64,000 nucleotides of DNA from Neorhizobium vignae (GTDB lineage: Bacteria > Pseudomonadota > Alphaproteobacteria > Rhizobiales > Rhizobiaceae): positions 62,001 to 126,000 of the forward strand of contig NZ_JNNU01000013.1 in the NCBI RefSeq assembly GCF_000732195.1, given 5' to 3'. Made by a program: the position numbers and the translations under genes. Below the pieces are notes generated by a model. The model had not been told where the DNA came from. It searched no databases and worked only from the letters and a program-made list of their open reading frames with translations. Below, one piece after another: positions 34,036 to 43,169 of the stretch (the first letter of the stretch is position 1; the number at the start of each line of letters is the position of its first letter).

Positions 34036-35595
34036 TCAGGCGCTCAATGCCCGCTTGCGGTCGTGGACGAAGCCGATGACTTCCGATTGCGGCATCGCCT
34101 TGCCGAAGATATAGCCCTGCCCGATATCGCAGCCCTGGCCAAGGAAGTAGGCGAGCTGGGCGTTCTCCTCGATCCCCTCGACAGTGGTCTTGAGGTTGAG
34201 ACTACGGCTTAAGCCAAGCACGGCATCGATGATCTTGGCGCTCTTGTCGTTATGGGTGAAGCTCGACACAAAACTTTTGTCGATCTTGATCTTGTCAAAC
34301 TTGAAGCGTGCCAACTGCGCCAGGCTTGAATATCCGGTTCCGAAATCATCGAGCGCCACCTGGATGCCGGCGGCATGAAATTGCTCGATCGTTGTAGCGG
34401 CAAGGTCCGGGTCGTCGATCAGGGCGTTTTCGGTAATCTCGATTTCCAGCCTCGATGACTGTAGGCCGGTCTGTTGCAGGATGTGGAGAACACGGCTTGC
34501 GAGCAGCCTGTCTTCCATCTGGACAGGCGACACGTTGAAGGAGAGCGACAATGTTCCCGGCCAAAGCTGCGCATCGCGGCAGGCTTTCGACAGAAGCTGC
34601 TCGAAGAGCGTGGTAATGAGGCCTGTCTCTTCGGCCACGGCAATGAAGTGTTGCGGCGAAACGAATACGCCGTCCTTGTTCCACCGGGCAAGCGCTTCGA
34701 AACCGCAGAGTTCACCTGTCCTGAGATTGATCAGCGGCTGGTAGAACGGGTCGATCTTGCCCTCGTCGATGGCGCGGCGAAGGTCGCCTTCGAGCTTGGC
34801 CCGCTCGGAAACCTTCTCCTGCATCTCGGGCTGGAACAGAGAATATTGATTGTGACCCCGGCTCTTCGCCTCGTACAGCGCGACATCCGACCGGTGGCAG
34901 ACGTCCTCGAGCGAGCTGCCGTGGTCCGGCAGGCGTGCATAACCGACGCTGGCACCGACCTCCGTCAGCAGTGTACCGATCCGGACCGGCCGGGAAACCG
35001 AATGGATGAGCAGCTGCGCGAAGAGCTCTTCCTTTTCCGGCGAGAGGTTGCGTGCCACGGCGACGAATTCGTCGCCACCGAAGCGGAAGACGCATTCGTA
35101 TTCAGCCAATGCGCAGATGCGCCGCGACACTTCCTTCAAAAGGATATCGCCCCCCTGGTGACCAAGAAGGTCATTGACCTTCTTGAAGCCGTCGAGATCT
35201 AACGAAAATACCGTTGCGGTCTGGGGCCCGTTGTCGTCACCGGTTTCCTGCAGCTTTTCATCGGGGTGCGAAAGAACGAACCTGTCGAAGGCATAGCGGT
35301 TGGGAAGTTTCGTCAGATGATCGTGCGTGGCAATATGGTCAGCCTCATCGAAGGCCTTCCGGCGATTCATCATTTCATTACGCATATCGAGAATGCGCAG
35401 CACCGAATAGGCAAAGCTCGCAAGACCGGCAACGATCAGTACAATGATGATGAGGTGGGCTTTCCCCGCACTGACCGACTGAACCAGCCTTAGCAGCATA
35501 TCGTCATAGACTATACAACCGACGAGCAACAGCATCGCGGCGGCTGCCACCTGCGCCAGCTGTCTGCCAGCCTTGCTTTCCAGAAAATCCTGCAT
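34036..35595 (-). CDS. Membrane GGDEF-EAL protein (cyclic-di-GMP turnover)
   Basis: A 519-aa protein with two N-terminal membrane segments (about residues 12-30 and 43-65), a GGDEF domain (about 85-250) with an intact RFGGDEF motif and an EAL domain (about 265-515) with GFEALARW, ENALIDD and DDFGTGYSSL. Both active-site sets look complete, so it may make and break c-di-GMP. No RxxD inhibitory site precedes GGDEF at the usual distance. GGAGGAG precedes ATG 35595. It lies next to the KaiC-like/kinase pair, on the same strand and downstream of it, across a 196-bp gap. Confidence 0.9.
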   Translation of the reverse strand: MQDFLESKAGRQLAQVAAAAMLLLVGCIVYDDMLLRLVQSVSAGKAHLIIIVLIVAGLASFAYSVLRILDMRNEMMNRRKAFDEADHIATHDHLTKLPNRYAFDRFVLSHPDEKLQETGDDNGPQTATVFSLDLDGFKKVNDLLGHQGGDILLKEVSRRICALAEYECVFRFGGDEFVAVARNLSPEKEELFAQLLIHSVSRPVRIGTLLTEVGASVGYARLPDHGSSLEDVCHRSDVALYEAKSRGHNQYSLFQPEMQEKVSERAKLEGDLRRAIDEGKIDPFYQPLINLRTGELCGFEALARWNKDGVFVSPQHFIAVAEETGLITTLFEQLLSKACRDAQLWPGTLSLSFNVSPVQMEDRLLASRVLHILQQTGLQSSRLEIEITENALIDDPDLAATTIEQFHAAGIQVALDDFGTGYSSLAQLARFKFDKIKIDKSFVSSFTHNDKSAKIIDAVLGLSRSLNLKTTVEGIEENAQLAYFLGQGCDIGQGYIFGKAMPQSEVIGFVHDRKRALSA

Positions 35596-35791
35596 CTACT
35601 CCTCCAACCCTGCGATCCTAGGATAAATGATTAAAGGATTTGTTATTCAGAGTTGTAAGATAGCGCGTTACTGCTGGAGCGACGGCCCCAAACGGCGTGA
35701 ATATGATTCTCGAATTGCGACGGATATCTCCTGGTCGACGAGGCGGTCGCTTCGTTCGACTGAAGGGGAGGAACTGTCGGCTCTGGCGGCA

Positions 35792-37480
35792 TTAATTTAC
35801 GTCGTGCCGGGATAGTGCGCCCCTGAGGGCCTCTGACAGCTCGGCCAATTGATAGGGTTTGCGCAGGATCTTGATGCCTTGCGCCTCTGCCGCTTGCTTG
35901 GTGACCTCCGAATATCCGCTCGTCAACAGGATCGGCAGGTCCAAGCGGCGCGCTCGAATTTCTCTGGCCAGCTCCACGCCGTTCATTCCTCCGGGCATCA
36001 TGATGTCCGAAAACACCACGTCGACCCGCCGCCCGTTGGCAAGAGCCCCCAGAGCGGCCGCCGCTGTCGCAGCCCGCACCACCTGAAAACCGAGATCTTC
36101 CAGCATCTCGCTGACAAGAGCCGCGACTTCGTCGTCATCTTCAACCAGGAGGACGCTTCCCGCCGAAGCGGGGGGGCGTCGCGCGACATGCAGATCCACG
36201 TGCTGATGATCCGGTCGAGGCTCCTTCGAGGAACGGGGCAGGAAGAGGGTTATTTTCGTCCCTCGGCCGACTTCGCTTTGGAGTTCTATCTTGCCTCCAG
36301 ATTGCTGGACGAAACCGTGTACCTGCGCAAGGCCAAGGCCGGACCCCTTGCCGATATCCTTCGTGGTAAAGAACGGTTCAAACACGCGCGCCTGCACCTC
36401 TCGGGTCATTCCGGAGCCGTTGTCGCTAACGGACAGGGTGACGAAATCTTTCGTGGAGCCGCCTTGATCCAGGAGCGGAAGATTTTCAGCATGGATTTCG
36501 ATCGTGCCGCCTCTCGGCATTGCGTCGCGGGCGTTGACAGCAAGGTTGAGAACAACAAGCTCAAGCTCGCTTGCGTCGACCTCGACCGGCCACAGGTCGG
36601 GTGAAAATTCGAGCGTGACGTGGACATCGCCCCTCAGGCTGCGGTCGAGCAGTTCGCGCATACCTCCGATCTGGCGGGCCAGATCGATCGTCTGCGGCTG
36701 CAGTTCCTGACGCCGGGAAAAAGCCAGAAGCTGCCGTGTCAGGCCGGATCCGCGTTCGGCGGCTTGACGCATCCCGTCCATCAACCGTTTGCGCCTGGCG
36801 GGGTCCGTCTGGCGGTCGAGCATTTCCAGCCCTCCGGAAATGACCATCAGCAGATTGTTGAAATCGTGAGCCACCCCCCCGGTCAGCTGACCGATCGCTT
36901 CGATCTTCTGAGCCTGCCGAAGCTTCTCCTCAACATGCGCACGCACCGTCATCTGGTCGCGCAGGGCCTCATTGGCGGCCTTGAGCTCCTGGGTACGCAA
37001 TATGACCTGCTTCTCCAGCTCCTGCGCGGCCTGCTCGCGCTCCGCCAGCAGTCCACGCAACTCCAACTGCCGGGCTCTTGCACGAAGCGCGGATTGTATC
37101 GTGCTGACAAGGGTCTGGGCCTGGACCGGCCGTTCCAGGAGAGCCACGTTGCGCAAGGAGTTGATCAGTCTTTGCCGCCACGCCTCGATAGCGGCCTGTT
37201 CCTGGCGGCTGGTCAGGAGGATGAAGGGAAGATCCGACCATGGCGGCTGGTCCGCAACCCATTTGAACAGGAGGCTGGCGTCTTGTCCAAACAGGGCTTC
37301 TTCAGCAATGAACCCGGCCGCAGCACCGGCCTGCAACGCGGCTACAAGGCTTTGAAGATCGTCGCAGGTCTTTGCCGCGATGCCGCTCCGGTTAAGCAAG
37401 CCGACGGAGGCGGCTGCATCTCTGCCGACCGGTGCAAAGACAATAACGGGTTCGGGTTGGTCTTCACTTGGCGCCATCAT
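35792..37480 (-). CDS. Hybrid histidine kinase with degenerate N-terminal receiver, partner of KaiC-like ATPase
   Basis: A 562-aa soluble kinase. Residues about 10-135 form a receiver-like domain that lacks the acidic pocket and phospho-Asp motif (FIAEEALFG replaces it; PPWSDLPFILLTSRQEQ is kept). A coiled coil (about 135-195) leads to HisKA with H205 in GGVAHDFNNLLMV, an HATPase domain (GSGLGLAQVHGFVQQSGG) and a complete C-terminal receiver (LLVEDDDEVAAL, VFSDIMMPGGMNG, LRKPYQ). The start overlaps the KaiC-like stop by 17 bp, so they are co-translated. No membrane segment is seen; the input is probably the KaiC-like protein (inference). Confidence 0.88.
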   Translation of the reverse strand: MMAPSEDQPEPVIVFAPVGRDAAASVGLLNRSGIAAKTCDDLQSLVAALQAGAAAGFIAEEALFGQDASLLFKWVADQPPWSDLPFILLTSRQEQAAIEAWRQRLINSLRNVALLERPVQAQTLVSTIQSALRARARQLELRGLLAEREQAAQELEKQVILRTQELKAANEALRDQMTVRAHVEEKLRQAQKIEAIGQLTGGVAHDFNNLLMVISGGLEMLDRQTDPARRKRLMDGMRQAAERGSGLTRQLLAFSRRQELQPQTIDLARQIGGMRELLDRSLRGDVHVTLEFSPDLWPVEVDASELELVVLNLAVNARDAMPRGGTIEIHAENLPLLDQGGSTKDFVTLSVSDNGSGMTREVQARVFEPFFTTKDIGKGSGLGLAQVHGFVQQSGGKIELQSEVGRGTKITLFLPRSSKEPRPDHQHVDLHVARRPPASAGSVLLVEDDDEVAALVSEMLEDLGFQVVRAATAAAALGALANGRRVDVVFSDIMMPGGMNGVELAREIRARRLDLPILLTSGYSEVTKQAAEAQGIKILRKPYQLAELSEALRGALSRHDVN

Positions 37481-38984
37481 TTCCGTCTGCTGAACTCGTT
37501 ACAGGAGCGGCTGAAAAGTGCGGCGAGCCGGCCAGCACGCCGGTGAACTCCAAGGTTGGCGGCCCGAGCCTTATGCCGTTGTCGGACAGGTTGAACTCGC
37601 GCACGCTGTGCTCGTGCCTGCCGCTTCGCTTTTTCACGACGGATATCGCTCGGCGCACGGTCCCCTGCACTTCGAAATATCGCAACATGACGACGGAATC
37701 GCTGAGATAGCTCAAGTCGAGCGGAGCTTCGAGCGGGCCTACGAGCCCATGCTGAGCAAGGACAAGGATGGTAAGTACGCCACGCTGGCCAAGGTAGGTC
37801 AGCAGTTCATGCATCTGCAGGATCAGAAAACGCTCGTCCGGCATCGCGTTCATGTAGCCGTTCAAACTGTCGATGACGACGACGCGCGCCCCGTCGACCT
37901 CCACGCTTTTCTGGACGTTGGCGGTGAACTCCCCCGGGGAAAGTTCTGCGGGATCGATCTGCTGCAACCGGATCAACCCGCTATCCAGGTGGGTTTGGAG
38001 ATCGAAACCCAAATTCCTGGCCCGCGCCTGCAGCGTTCCACGCCCTTCGTCGAAGGCATAAATGACGGCATGTTCGCCGCGGTCCGCCGCCGCCAAGGCA
38101 TAGGTCAAGGCAAGTGACGACTTTCCCACCCCGGCGGCACCCAGAAACAGGACGTTGGTACCCCGCTCAAGACCGCCGCCCAGCATGTCGTCGATTTCCT
38201 TGTTCCCGCTGGAGGTGAACGCGTCGTCGAAAGCCTGATGATGCTCCGCGGCGATGAGGCGCGGAAAAATGTGGAGACCGCCCTTCTCGATCGTGAAATC
38301 ATGGTAGCCGCCGCGGAACTTGATGCCACGCATCTTGACGACCCGCATGCGACGCCGTTCGGCGCCGAAGTCGATCGCCAACTGCTCCAGCAGCACGACC
38401 CCGTGCGAAATCGAATGGAGTTGCAGATCGTTCTGTTGAGACGACAGATCATCAAGAAGAATGACCGTGCACTGCCGGCTGGCGAAGAAGTGCTTCAGTG
38501 CCAGGACCTGGCGCCGGTAACGCAGGGGACTGTGCGCGAGGAGGCGCAATTCCGAAAGGCTGTCGATGACCACGCGCTTCGGGTTAAGTTCGGAGACGCG
38601 ATCGAGAATGAGTTTCGTCGTCTCGTTGAGCTCCATTTCCGCCGGATGAAAGACCGTCAATTCGCGGTCGGGATCGAGCGTTGTTTCCGGAGGGACGAGC
38701 TCGAATACCTCTAATCCCTTGAGGGACCAGCCGTGACGGGAGGCGACAAGCTGCAGTTCGCGTTCCGTCTCGGAAAGTGTGATGTAAAGCACCTGCTCTC
38801 CCTGGCGGACACCTTCGAGCAGAAATTGCAGGGCGATCGTGGTTTTCCCCGTCCCAGGTCGGCCCTCGTAAAGATAAAGCCGGTTTTCATCGAGGCCGCC
38901 GTCGAGGATCGTATCGAGACCGGGCACGCCGCTCGATATACGCGCAGGGTCGATAAACTCCGCCTCTTCGAACCGTTCTGTCAT
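37464..38984 (-). CDS. KaiC-like double-domain RecA-fold ATPase
   Basis: A 506-aa protein with two KaiC domains in tandem. The first has Walker A GRPGTGKT (41-48), YITLSETERE (67-76) and Walker B RVVIDSLSEL (137-146). The second has Walker A GAAGVGKSS (282-290), YAFDEGRGTLQAR (309-321) and Walker B RVVVIDSLNGYM (367-378). At the place of the cyanobacterial KaiC Ser-Thr phosphosites it reads DLSYLSD (423-429), so the Ser is kept and Thr is replaced by Tyr. ATG 38984 begins family-like sequence. The kinase gene overlaps its end. kaiA and kaiB are absent here. Confidence 0.9.
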   Translation of the reverse strand: MTERFEEAEFIDPARISSGVPGLDTILDGGLDENRLYLYEGRPGTGKTTIALQFLLEGVRQGEQVLYITLSETERELQLVASRHGWSLKGLEVFELVPPETTLDPDRELTVFHPAEMELNETTKLILDRVSELNPKRVVIDSLSELRLLAHSPLRYRRQVLALKHFFASRQCTVILLDDLSSQQNDLQLHSISHGVVLLEQLAIDFGAERRRMRVVKMRGIKFRGGYHDFTIEKGGLHIFPRLIAAEHHQAFDDAFTSSGNKEIDDMLGGGLERGTNVLFLGAAGVGKSSLALTYALAAADRGEHAVIYAFDEGRGTLQARARNLGFDLQTHLDSGLIRLQQIDPAELSPGEFTANVQKSVEVDGARVVVIDSLNGYMNAMPDERFLILQMHELLTYLGQRGVLTILVLAQHGLVGPLEAPLDLSYLSDSVVMLRYFEVQGTVRRAISVVKKRSGRHEHSVREFNLSDNGIRLGPPTLEFTGVLAGSPHFSAAPVTSSADGNDGAK

Positions 38985-39203
38985 GTTCAACCTTTGCAGT
39001 GGAAACCCTTGAGCAAGTTCATATAGATCGCGGAGGACAAGCCTCAAGAGGGCGGCCAGCAGCGTGCCGGCAGCTTCGACGTGCCCCGTTAGTCGCCTCT
39101 TGGAACGAGTTCGCAGAGCGGCTTTACCCGTCGGCGGTGATATCGGTGGCCAACCGCCTCCTGCGCGACAAATGCGAACAAGGATCGCCCGGCACACCGG
39201 GGG

Positions 39204-40268
39204 TTAGGCGGAATGTCGTTCCCAGTACCAGGCCACATACATCTTCTTTTTGTCGGGCCTGCGACTTTTCAGGAAGGCGCGGATGGAACGCACATCCTCC
39301 TTTTCGCAGGCGACCCAGACGAAGGTCTCGTCGTCGATGGAAGTGATCGCTTTCTTGGCCTCCTCGGCAAGAATGCCTTTCGCTCCGGCCGCATAACTCC
39401 GCCGATGCAGCCAGCGGACATCCAATGAACCCGCTGACGGAAGCGGCTGTTCCTCCGCCTCATCCAGCACTTCGATGATAGCTTGCATCCGGGTGCCCGG
39501 CGCCACTTCGGCTGCGATCCGGGCGATGGCTGGAAGAGCACTTTCGTCGCCGACCAGAAGAATGGACTGTGCTGCCGGAAGACTGCCGCCTCCGGGCCCG
39601 AGCAGCGCTACTTTTTCTCCGGGCTGCACGTCGCGGGCGAAGTCGGCTCCGGGTGTCGCAACGTGGGTTTCCGGATGTTGCAGGAAGTCGATCCACAATT
39701 CCCGGCGTTCGATATCGACGGCGCGGATCGTGTATATGCGGACCAGAATCTCGTCTTCTCCCTCGGGCCAGGCGACGCGACCGTCCTGGCGGATTCCCGG
39801 CCATACTGGCTGCCTTCCCTTCGGGGGGACTAGAAGGCGAACGTGCATGTCGCCGCCGAGGAACGGTGCGACATCGGCGCAGGTAAACTTCACGCGCCGC
39901 ATGTGAGGGGTCACATCCTCCGCCGAGACAACCGACACCTCGTGAATATTCGGCAGCACTGCGAGGGACGAATGCTCCGACCACGTCAATTCAAACGGAT
40001 CCTCCCCTGCAAAGTAAAACAGGTGTTCCGCAATCATCGTCCGATTCAGTTGCAACGCCGCTTCCGACTCGCATGCCAGTTCGATCAGGAGCTTGCTGTC
40101 TGCCAGCCGAATGCTTGTGGTGCTGCTCGTGCTCTTCAGCAGGGCATGGTTCTCGCTTCGCTGCACGTCGGCATGCTCAACAAAGTGCTCGCAGATTTCG
40201 TCGAGCATGCGTTCGGCATCCTTTGGCAGCGCAATGCCTGACAACCTGAGCGGCTGAACTGCATTCAT
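39204..40268 (-). CDS. Siderophore-interacting FAD ferric-chelate reductase with DUF2218 N-terminus
   Basis: A 354-aa protein. The N-terminal 90 residues are DUF2218 (MLDEICEHFVEHADVQRSEN). The remainder is a ViuB/SIP-type ferredoxin-reductase-like domain: VKFTCADVAPF, EILVRIYTIRAVD for FAD binding, HVATPGADFARDVQPGEKVALLGPGG and a C-terminal FVWVACEKEDVRSIRAFL. It would release iron from imported ferri-siderophores in the cytoplasm. It is last in a five-gene uptake operon and overlaps the ATPase stop by 4 bp. AAAGGAGA precedes ATG 40268. Confidence 0.9.
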   Translation of the reverse strand: MNAVQPLRLSGIALPKDAERMLDEICEHFVEHADVQRSENHALLKSTSSTTSIRLADSKLLIELACESEAALQLNRTMIAEHLFYFAGEDPFELTWSEHSSLAVLPNIHEVSVVSAEDVTPHMRRVKFTCADVAPFLGGDMHVRLLVPPKGRQPVWPGIRQDGRVAWPEGEDEILVRIYTIRAVDIERRELWIDFLQHPETHVATPGADFARDVQPGEKVALLGPGGGSLPAAQSILLVGDESALPAIARIAAEVAPGTRMQAIIEVLDEAEEQPLPSAGSLDVRWLHRRSYAAGAKGILAEEAKKAITSIDDETFVWVACEKEDVRSIRAFLKSRRPDKKKMYVAWYWERHSA

Positions 40269-41092
40269 GACCGGTTCTCCTTTAAATCTTGCCCCTCCGC
40301 CATCCGATGGCGACCGATCGGCAGCATGATCGGCCGGCCCGATGTCGGGTCGGTAATGACGCGGCTCTCGAGCCCGAAGACTTGCCGCACGTTCTCTTCC
40401 GTCAGCACGTCCTCGGGCGCGCCTGCGACATGCACGCGTCCCTCGGCTATCGCGACGAGGTAGTCCGCGTAGCGCGCCGCAAGATTGAGGTCGTGCAGGA
40501 CCATGACGACCGTGGTTCCCCGCGCGTGGTTGAGATCCGTCAGCAGATCGAGAACTTCGACCTGGTGATTGATGTCGAGAAACGTCGTCGGTTCGTCCAG
40601 CAGCAGGACGTCGGTCTGCTGCGCCAGCGCCATGGCGATCCAGACGCGCTGACGCTGCCCACCGGAAAGCTCGTCCACCGGCCGCTCGGCAAGCTCGACG
40701 GTCTTGGTTGCCGTGAGCGCGCTCTCGACGGCTTCATCGTCCTTGCGCGTCCAACGTGAAAACAGGCTTTGATGCGGATGCCGCCCACGGCTGACGAGAT
40801 CGGCGACGGTAATGCCCTCCGGGGCGATCGGCGACTGGGGAAGCAACCCCAGTGTCCGGGCCAGCTCCCGGGATGGGACACGGTGAATCGATTTGCCGTC
40901 CAGCAACACATGCCCCTGGCTTGGCGAGATGAGCCGGGACATGGTGCGCAAGAGCGTGGACTTGCCGCAGGCATTGGCACCGACGACAGCGGTAATCTTG
41001 CCGGGCGGCACGGCAAGATCCAGCGCATGCAGGATTTCGACATCGCTGTAACCGGCCGAAAGCCGGCTGGCGGTCAGAGAATGAATAGTCAT
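40265..41092 (-). CDS. Ferric-siderophore ABC transporter ATPase
   Basis: A 275-aa ATPase of the FepC/FecE/FhuC type. Walker A is GANACGKSTLL (about residues 36-46, with Ala-Cys in place of the usual Gly-Ser-like pair), the signature is LSGGQRQRVWIAMAL and Walker B is DVLLLDEPTTFLD. It overlaps both neighbours by 4 bp. It powers uptake by the two permeases encoded just before it. Confidence 0.92.
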   Translation of the reverse strand: MTIHSLTASRLSAGYSDVEILHALDLAVPPGKITAVVGANACGKSTLLRTMSRLISPSQGHVLLDGKSIHRVPSRELARTLGLLPQSPIAPEGITVADLVSRGRHPHQSLFSRWTRKDDEAVESALTATKTVELAERPVDELSGGQRQRVWIAMALAQQTDVLLLDEPTTFLDINHQVEVLDLLTDLNHARGTTVVMVLHDLNLAARYADYLVAIAEGRVHVAGAPEDVLTEENVRQVFGLESRVITDPTSGRPIMLPIGRHRMAEGQDLKENRS

Positions 41093-42129
41093 AGCGAGCC
41101 TCCCATCCGGTTGGCGCGCACGATCTGATAGATCAGATAGGGAGCGCCCAGTGCTCCGGTCACCACGCCCACCGGATAACGGCCTGGCAGGAGGAATTGA
41201 CCGACGTAATCACCGCCCAGGACAAGTATCGCTCCGATCAACGCCGCCGGTATCAGCAACGATCCGTTGCGTCCGACGACCCGGGAGGCGATCGGTCCTG
41301 ACAGGAAGGCCACAAAGGCAACCGGCCCCGTCACCGCCGTCGCGGATGCAATCATGCCGACGGCTGCGACGATAACCAGCATCCGGGTCCTTGCCACCTT
41401 GACCCCCAGGGCCGCGGCCGTGTCGTCACCCAGGCGAAGCGCCTCCAGCTCGCGTGTCCGGACGAGCAGCAGCCCGCCGAACGTCACCAGCGCCAGAAGA
41501 AGTGGAAGCGCCTGGCCGAGCTGCGCTCCGTTGACGCTGCCGGTCAGCCAGCGCATTGCTTCCTGAAGGTTCCAGGCAGGAGCGCTGGAGAGGATATAAC
41601 CGACGATGCTTTCCAGCATGGCGGAGATGCCGATGCCGACGAGGATGAGCCGCGTTCCCGCCACTCCATCGCGGAATGACAGGGCGTAGACCAGCAGCGC
41701 CACGCCGAGGCCGGCGACAACAGCAAGGACCGAAACGATCGGCCCACTCAACGACAGGACAACGATGGCGAACACGGCCGCAGCGCTTGCGCCCGACGTG
41801 ATCCCGATGATGTCCGGGCTGGCAAGGGGATTGCGCAGCATGATCTGGAACGTGACGCCGCCGAGCCCAAAGGCCAGTCCGGCGAGAACGGAAAGGACCG
41901 AGCGCGGCAGCCTCAGCTTGCCGACCGTAAAGGCAGCGCCTGGGACATCATCTCCGAGCAGGACGCGGATCACGTCCCCGGGCGGCGTGAAGGACTGGCC
42001 GAGCGACAAGGTCACCGCAAAGAGGGCGACCATGATAGCCAGCAGAATGGCGATCACGAAAACGTGCCGGCGCGCCCGGCGGCGGCGGTTTTCAACGAGG
42101 AGATCGATGGTTGGGGAAAGCGCTGTCAC
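41089..42129 (-). CDS. Ferric-siderophore ABC permease subunit 2 (FecCD family)
   Basis: A 346-aa FecCD-family permease of about ten membrane segments. Motifs are LRLPRSVLSVLAGLAFGLGGVTFQ, NPLASPDIIGITSGAS, ALRLGDDTAAALGV and VTGPVAFVAFLSGPIASRVV. The start is GTG 42129, overlapping the stop of the first permease as GTGA; the long open frame upstream is only a shadow of that gene. It pairs with the previous permease as a heterodimer. Confidence 0.9.
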   Translation of the reverse strand: MTALSPTIDLLVENRRRRARRHVFVIAILLAIMVALFAVTLSLGQSFTPPGDVIRVLLGDDVPGAAFTVGKLRLPRSVLSVLAGLAFGLGGVTFQIMLRNPLASPDIIGITSGASAAAVFAIVVLSLSGPIVSVLAVVAGLGVALLVYALSFRDGVAGTRLILVGIGISAMLESIVGYILSSAPAWNLQEAMRWLTGSVNGAQLGQALPLLLALVTFGGLLLVRTRELEALRLGDDTAAALGVKVARTRMLVIVAAVGMIASATAVTGPVAFVAFLSGPIASRVVGRNGSLLIPAALIGAILVLGGDYVGQFLLPGRYPVGVVTGALGAPYLIYQIVRANRMGGSL

Positions 42130-43169
42130 AGTTCCCGAACCCGCTGCCGGCTGACGATCCAGATGAAGAACGGCGCCCCGACGAGGGCCGTGATGATCCC
42201 GACCTCGATCTCGGCTGGCCTGGTGACGATACGCCCGACGACATCCGCCGCCAGCAGCAGGCAAGCGCCGCCGAGCGCGGAAAACGGCAGCAACCACCGG
42301 TGATCGACCCCGACCAGCAGGCGGAAGACATGCGGCACGACCAGTCCGAGGAAGCCGATGGGCCCACAAACTGCCGTTGTTGCCCCGCACAGCAAGATGG
42401 CGCCGAATGAGGCGACGGCGCGGGCAACGGCGACGCGCTCCCCAAGTCCTGCCGCCACGTCGTCGCCCAAAGCCAGCGAGTTCAGCTTTCGCGCCGACAG
42501 AAGGCTGACCACGAAACCGACGGCAAGAAACGGCAGCACCGGAACAATGCGTTCAAAGGTCGCTCCGCTCACACCGCCGATCTGCCAGGAGCGGATGCCG
42601 CCCGCGATATCGGCGCGCGGCAACACCAGGGCGATCACCATGGAGGAGAAGGCAACCGACGTTGCGGCTCCGGCCAGCGCGAGCTTCAACGGGGTTGCCC
42701 CGCCACGCCCAAGCGATCCGATCGTGTAAACGAAAACTGCCGAACACCCCGCTCCGAGGATCGCAGCCCAGATGTAGGCCTGCGCGGAGGACATATCGAA
42801 CAAGGCGACGCCGGTCACGACGGCCAGCGATGCTCCCATATTGACGCCCAGAATGCCCGGATCGGCAAGAGGATTGCGGGTCACGCCCTGCATGATCGCT
42901 CCGGCAAGCCCGAGTGCGGCTCCGGCAAGTACGGCAAGTACCGTCCTCGGGATACGCACGCTCACCGCCGCCTGGCCGATGCTGTCGACCTGCCCCGCGA
43001 GCGCCGCCACGACATCGCTCCAGCCCACTTCGCGGGTGCCGGTCGTTACCGAGAGCGCACAGAAGCCGGAAAGGGCCACGACCAATCCGGCCAGCCAGAG
43101 GCCGCGGGCCCGGTTCGAACGTCGAGAGACGAGCGCCGGCAAGAACGATCGTATGATACCGGCCGTCAT
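42126..43169 (-). CDS. Ferric-siderophore ABC permease subunit 1 (FecCD family)
   Basis: A 347-aa FecCD-family permease. Motifs are VRIPRTVLAVLAGAALGLAGAIMQG, NPLADPGILGVNMGAS, SLALGDDVAAGLGE and VCGPIGFLGLVVPHVFRLLVG. Start ATG 43169 overlaps the binding-protein stop by 4 bp (ATGA). It forms the channel with the second permease. Confidence 0.9.
   Translation of the reverse strand: MTAGIIRSFLPALVSRRSNRARGLWLAGLVVALSGFCALSVTTGTREVGWSDVVAALAGQVDSIGQAAVSVRIPRTVLAVLAGAALGLAGAIMQGVTRNPLADPGILGVNMGASLAVVTGVALFDMSSAQAYIWAAILGAGCSAVFVYTIGSLGRGGATPLKLALAGAATSVAFSSMVIALVLPRADIAGGIRSWQIGGVSGATFERIVPVLPFLAVGFVVSLLSARKLNSLALGDDVAAGLGERVAVARAVASFGAILLCGATTAVCGPIGFLGLVVPHVFRLLVGVDHRWLLPFSALGGACLLLAADVVGRIVTRPAEIEVGIITALVGAPFFIWIVSRQRVREL

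Noticed and set aside
37464..38984. A true circadian clock locus
   Set aside because: Only a KaiC-like protein is present; kaiA and kaiB are absent and the phosphosite Thr is replaced, so clock function is not supported.
41089..42390. 433-aa reading of the second siderophore permease
   Set aside because: The first 87 residues are a shadow of the first permease; the GTG at 42129 overlaps its stop as in the rest of the operon.
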